Source: an uncultured Prevotella sp. (GTDB lineage Bacteria > Bacteroidota > Bacteroidia > Bacteroidales > Bacteroidaceae). From it: a stretch of DNA of 33,880 nt. A model generated the notes under the pieces. It was not told the origin of the DNA. It made no database searches and saw nothing but the letters and a program-made list of their open reading frames with translations. The number at the start of each line of letters is the position of its first letter. Position 1 is the stretch's first letter. A program made the translations under genes and the position numbers. The DNA is taken from assembly GCA_944319915.1 (NCBI GenBank), contig CALUEY010000016.1, positions 1 through 33,880 on the forward strand, read 5' to 3'. This document shows positions 31,316 through 33,880 of the stretch, piece by piece.

Positions 31316-33565
31316 ATGACAAGGAAAATACTCTTTGCACTCTACCTGCTCACCATGGCGGCCATGGCTGCCGCCACCTTCATAGAGAAATATAAAGGCA
31401 CCGACTTCGTGCAGGCCCACGTCTACGGGGCATGGTGGTTCACGCTGCTCTGGGCCGCGCTGGCCGCAGTGGGCGTGGCATGGATAATAAAGCGGCACGT
31501 AAGGCGGCCAAGCACACTGGCCCTGCACGCCGCCCTGCTGCTAATACTCATGGGGGCGCTGCTCACCCGCACCACAGCCGAGCGCGGCATGGTACACCTG
31601 CGCCAGGGCGCGCCAACCGACACGCTCTTCGTTGACCTCGGCCACGATGGCGTGGCCACGCGCACGCTGCCATTCAAGCTGAGGCTCGACAGCTTCGCCA
31701 TAGCCTACCACGAAGGCACCGACGCCCCAGCCGACTACCGCTCGCACCTCACCATAATTGACGGCGGCAAGGAAACCCCGGCCACCGTATCGATGAACAA
31801 CATAGCCACCCACCGCTCCGTGCGCCTATACCAAAGCTCCTACGACCCCGACCTCCGAGGCAGCGTGCTCGCCGCCAACGCCGACCCGTGGGGCATAGCC
31901 GTAACCTACACCGGCTACGCCCTGCTGCTCATAGCGCTCGTGTGGATGCTCATCAACCCGCAGGCCACCTGCCGCCGCCTGCTGCGCAGCCCGCTCCTAA
32001 AGCGCGGCGCGGCCGCTCTGGCCCTGCTCTGCGCGCTCGCGCCCACAGCGGCCACGGCCCAGCCCACTATGCCTGCCGGCCAAGCCCGGGCCATGGGTCA
32101 GCTCCACGTGCTCTGGCAGGGGCGCATCTGCCCGCTGCAAACGCTGGCGCTCGACTTCACCCGCAAGCTCCACGGCAGTCGCTCCTACTGCGGACTCACA
32201 GCCGAACAGGTGCTGACGGGCTGGATATTCTGGGGCGAGGAATGGAGCGCCGAGCCTTTCATAAAACTCAAGGACGGCGAGCTGAAGCAGACGCTGCAGC
32301 TGCCCGACTACGCTTCGCTCAACACCTTCTTCAACCCCGCCATGGGCGGCTACATCCTCGGCCCCTACGTAGAGGAATACTACCGGGGCAACAACGATGC
32401 CTTCCACCGCCAGGCAGCCGACATCGACGACAAGATACAGATGGTGATGGAGCTGCGCCGCGGCCTTCTGCTCAAGATATTTCCCTGCACTACGGGAGGC
32501 GCCACCACGTGGTACGCACCCACCGCCCCCATACCCGACTCCATTGGGCGGCCCCGGAAGCTCTTCATGCAGAGTGCCTTCTCGCTGCTCTGGGCCGAAG
32601 TGCTCGCCGGGCGCACCGCCACTGCCGACAGCCTCATAGACAAGATGGCGGCCTACCAACGGCAGAACGCAGGCCAGTCGCTGCCCACGGCAGCGCAACA
32701 GTGGGCCGAGCGCGCCTACAATGCGGTGCCGCTGCCCACCATCCTTGCCATGTTCTGCCTCGCCGCAGGGTTGCTCTCGCTCGTGGCCGCGATAGCGCGC
32801 CTGGCCAGGCCCACGGCAACAGCAGCGCGCCGCAGCAGACTTCACGGGCGGCTGTGCCTGTGCGCCATGGCGGCTGCCTTCGCCGCGCTCACGTTCTGCG
32901 GAGCCCTCAGGTGGGTGGCATCGGGCAACGCCCCCATGGCCAACGGCTACGAAACGATGCTGCTCATGGCCTGGTTCGTAATGGCAGCATCCATGGCCTT
33001 GGCGCGCCGCTTCAGCCTGGCCCTGCCGCTGGGGCTGCTCACTGCGGGCTTCTTCCTGCTCGTGTCACACATAGGCCAGATGGACCCCGCCATAACCGCC
33101 ATGATGCCCGTGCTCAACTCGCCGCTGCTGTCGCTCCACGTGTCGGTCATCATGCTCGCCTTTGCCCTACTCGCGCTCACCTTCGCCTGCGCCGTGACCG
33201 CCCTCGCCGTGGCCGCGGCAAGGGGGCATGACGGCTGCCACCACGCCTGCGGGCCTGTGGCCCGCCTACAGCTTCTATCGCGCCTGCTACTCTACCCCGC
33301 GCTGGCCGCGCTGGCCGCCGGCACATTCATCGGAGCTGTGTGGGCAAACGTGTCGTGGGGCCAGTACTGGGGCTGGGACGCCAAGGAAACATGGGCCCTA
33401 ATAACGCTCATGACCTACGCCGTGGCGGCCCACACCGACACCATCCCCGCGTTGCGCCGCCCCCTCGTCTACCACGCCTTCATGGCCGTCGCCTTCATAA
33501 CCATCATCATGACCTACTTCGGCGTAAACTATTTCCTCGGCAGCGGTATGCATACCTACGCATAA
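31316..33565 (+). CDS. ccsA: Fused ResB/CcsA-type cytochrome c synthase (CcsBA)
   Basis: A 749-residue inner-membrane protein that carries heme out and attaches it to CxxCH apocytochromes (system II maturation). The N-terminal third is ResB-like: helices at about 1-25, 40-60 and 70-82, then a periplasmic part with LRLDSFAIAYHEG. The C-terminal part is CcsA: several helices and the tryptophan-rich heme motif WGQYWGWD at residues 681-688, followed by AKETWALITL and the final His-containing helix starting VYHAFMAVAFI. ResB and CcsA are separate in many bacteria but fused in Bacteroidetes and epsilonproteobacteria. The obvious client is the di-heme oxidoreductase just upstream. A terminator follows at 33611. 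Confidence 0.9.
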   Translation: MTRKILFALYLLTMAAMAAATFIEKYKGTDFVQAHVYGAWWFTLLWAALAAVGVAWIIKRHVRRPSTLALHAALLLILMGALLTRTTAERGMVHLRQGAPTDTLFVDLGHDGVATRTLPFKLRLDSFAIAYHEGTDAPADYRSHLTIIDGGKETPATVSMNNIATHRSVRLYQSSYDPDLRGSVLAANADPWGIAVTYTGYALLLIALVWMLINPQATCRRLLRSPLLKRGAAALALLCALAPTAATAQPTMPAGQARAMGQLHVLWQGRICPLQTLALDFTRKLHGSRSYCGLTAEQVLTGWIFWGEEWSAEPFIKLKDGELKQTLQLPDYASLNTFFNPAMGGYILGPYVEEYYRGNNDAFHRQAADIDDKIQMVMELRRGLLLKIFPCTTGGATTWYAPTAPIPDSIGRPRKLFMQSAFSLLWAEVLAGRTATADSLIDKMAAYQRQNAGQSLPTAAQQWAERAYNAVPLPTILAMFCLAAGLLSLVAAIARLARPTATAARRSRLHGRLCLCAMAAAFAALTFCGALRWVASGNAPMANGYETMLLMAWFVMAASMALARRFSLALPLGLLTAGFFLLVSHIGQMDPAITAMMPVLNSPLLSLHVSVIMLAFALLALTFACAVTALAVAAARGHDGCHHACGPVARLQLLSRLLLYPALAALAAGTFIGAVWANVSWGQYWGWDAKETWALITLMTYAVAAHTDTIPALRRPLVYHAFMAVAFITIIMTYFGVNYFLGSGMHTYA

Positions 33566-33610
33566 CTTGAAAACAGCGGGAGACAGCAAAGGGCCTTAAT
33601 CCACGCGCGC

Positions 33611-33657
33611 AAGCACTTCGGGTGTCCACTACATGCATGGACTCCCGAAGTGTTTCT
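33611..33657 (+). terminator. Terminator after ccsBA
   Basis: A 9-bp core stem (33614-33622 with 33644-33652) extended by TCCA/TGGA and followed by TTTCT lies 46 nt after the ccsBA stop. The remaining 33658-33861 is AT-rich with no gene; it has two 9-bp AACGATACT copies (33664, 33778) and two AAAGTGGC copies (33800, 33829). Confidence 0.65.
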
Positions 33658-33861
33658 CGTATAAACGATACTTAAGCCGAATCTGTATGATGAATGACAA
33701 ATCTCTTGCGAATAGCGCTTTAATTGTCATAGATTCCTTATTTCACAAATTAAAATTCAAAACGCTGCATACGCTTGAACGATACTGGCTTGTAGTTTCA
33801 AAGTGGCTCTAGTTTAATAAGACGTTGTAAAGTGGCATATTAATTGCATATATCTTTTTAA

Positions 33862-33880
33862 AAGGAGGTTATAATGACAT
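33862..33880 (+). CDS. Start of a gene with a strong Shine-Dalgarno, cut by the window end
   Basis: AAAGGAGG at 33861-33868 precedes an ATG at 33874 by 5 nt, an optimal ribosome-binding site. Only two codons (Met-Thr) are in the window, so the product is unknown. Upstream is AT-rich sequence with a possible TTG/TATATCTTTTT promoter around 33825-33860. Strong Shine-Dalgarno sequences are rare in Bacteroidetes, where no other gene here has one. Confidence 0.45.

Overview
The window reads as Bacteroidales chromosome, most likely Prevotella or a close relative. The reasons are: promoters of the Bacteroidetes type (TTTG, about 20 nt, then TAnnTTTG) in front of both tRNA genes and several operons; almost no Shine-Dalgarno sequences; and Bacteroidetes protein families (IntDOT-like integrase, Bacteroidetes LptD/LptE, fused CcsBA, imelysin with a di-heme oxidoreductase). 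The genus is an inference.

Positions 1 to about 4.9 kb form an AT-richer accessory island: a tyrosine recombinase, a short promoter-driven ORF that stops at a composition break, and a tight leftward operon of an FMN split-barrel protein with a zinc ribbon, a DUF3795 protein and a frameshifted DJ-1/PfpI protein. A 120-nt near-palindrome lies in that operon's leader. A tRNA-Cys gene with its own promoter and terminator follows at about 5.0 kb.

From 5.4 to 20.3 kb the window is core-like and GC-rich. It has an orphan sigma54 activator, LptE, a TPR-like protein and SecG, then tRNA-His, LptD and a CPA2 antiporter. On the minus strand are PepT, PyrI and PyrB, followed on the plus strand by a class A penicillin-binding protein. 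The genes concern envelope building, secretion, ion balance and pyrimidine supply. An orphan AraC-type DNA-binding domain ends this block.

From 21.1 to 33.6 kb there are two divergent blocks that share an extracytoplasmic redox theme. Leftward: TatA, TatC, a NapH/NapG-like polyferredoxin fusion with an internal twin-arginine motif, an aldo/keto reductase-ferredoxin with a Tat lipoprotein signal, a DUF1893 protein and an ECF-type S component. Rightward: an OprO/OprP-like porin, an imelysin lipoprotein, a di-heme c-type oxidoreductase lipoprotein and a fused CcsBA cytochrome c synthase. My best candidate for an under-described system is this region: a dedicated Tat translocon encoded beside its iron-sulfur clients, facing a porin/imelysin/di-heme set usually linked to iron handling. 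A dispersed repeat found in an intergenic terminator here also appears in frame at the fusion joint of the polyferredoxin. The last bases start a new gene with a strong Shine-Dalgarno, unlike anything else in the window.
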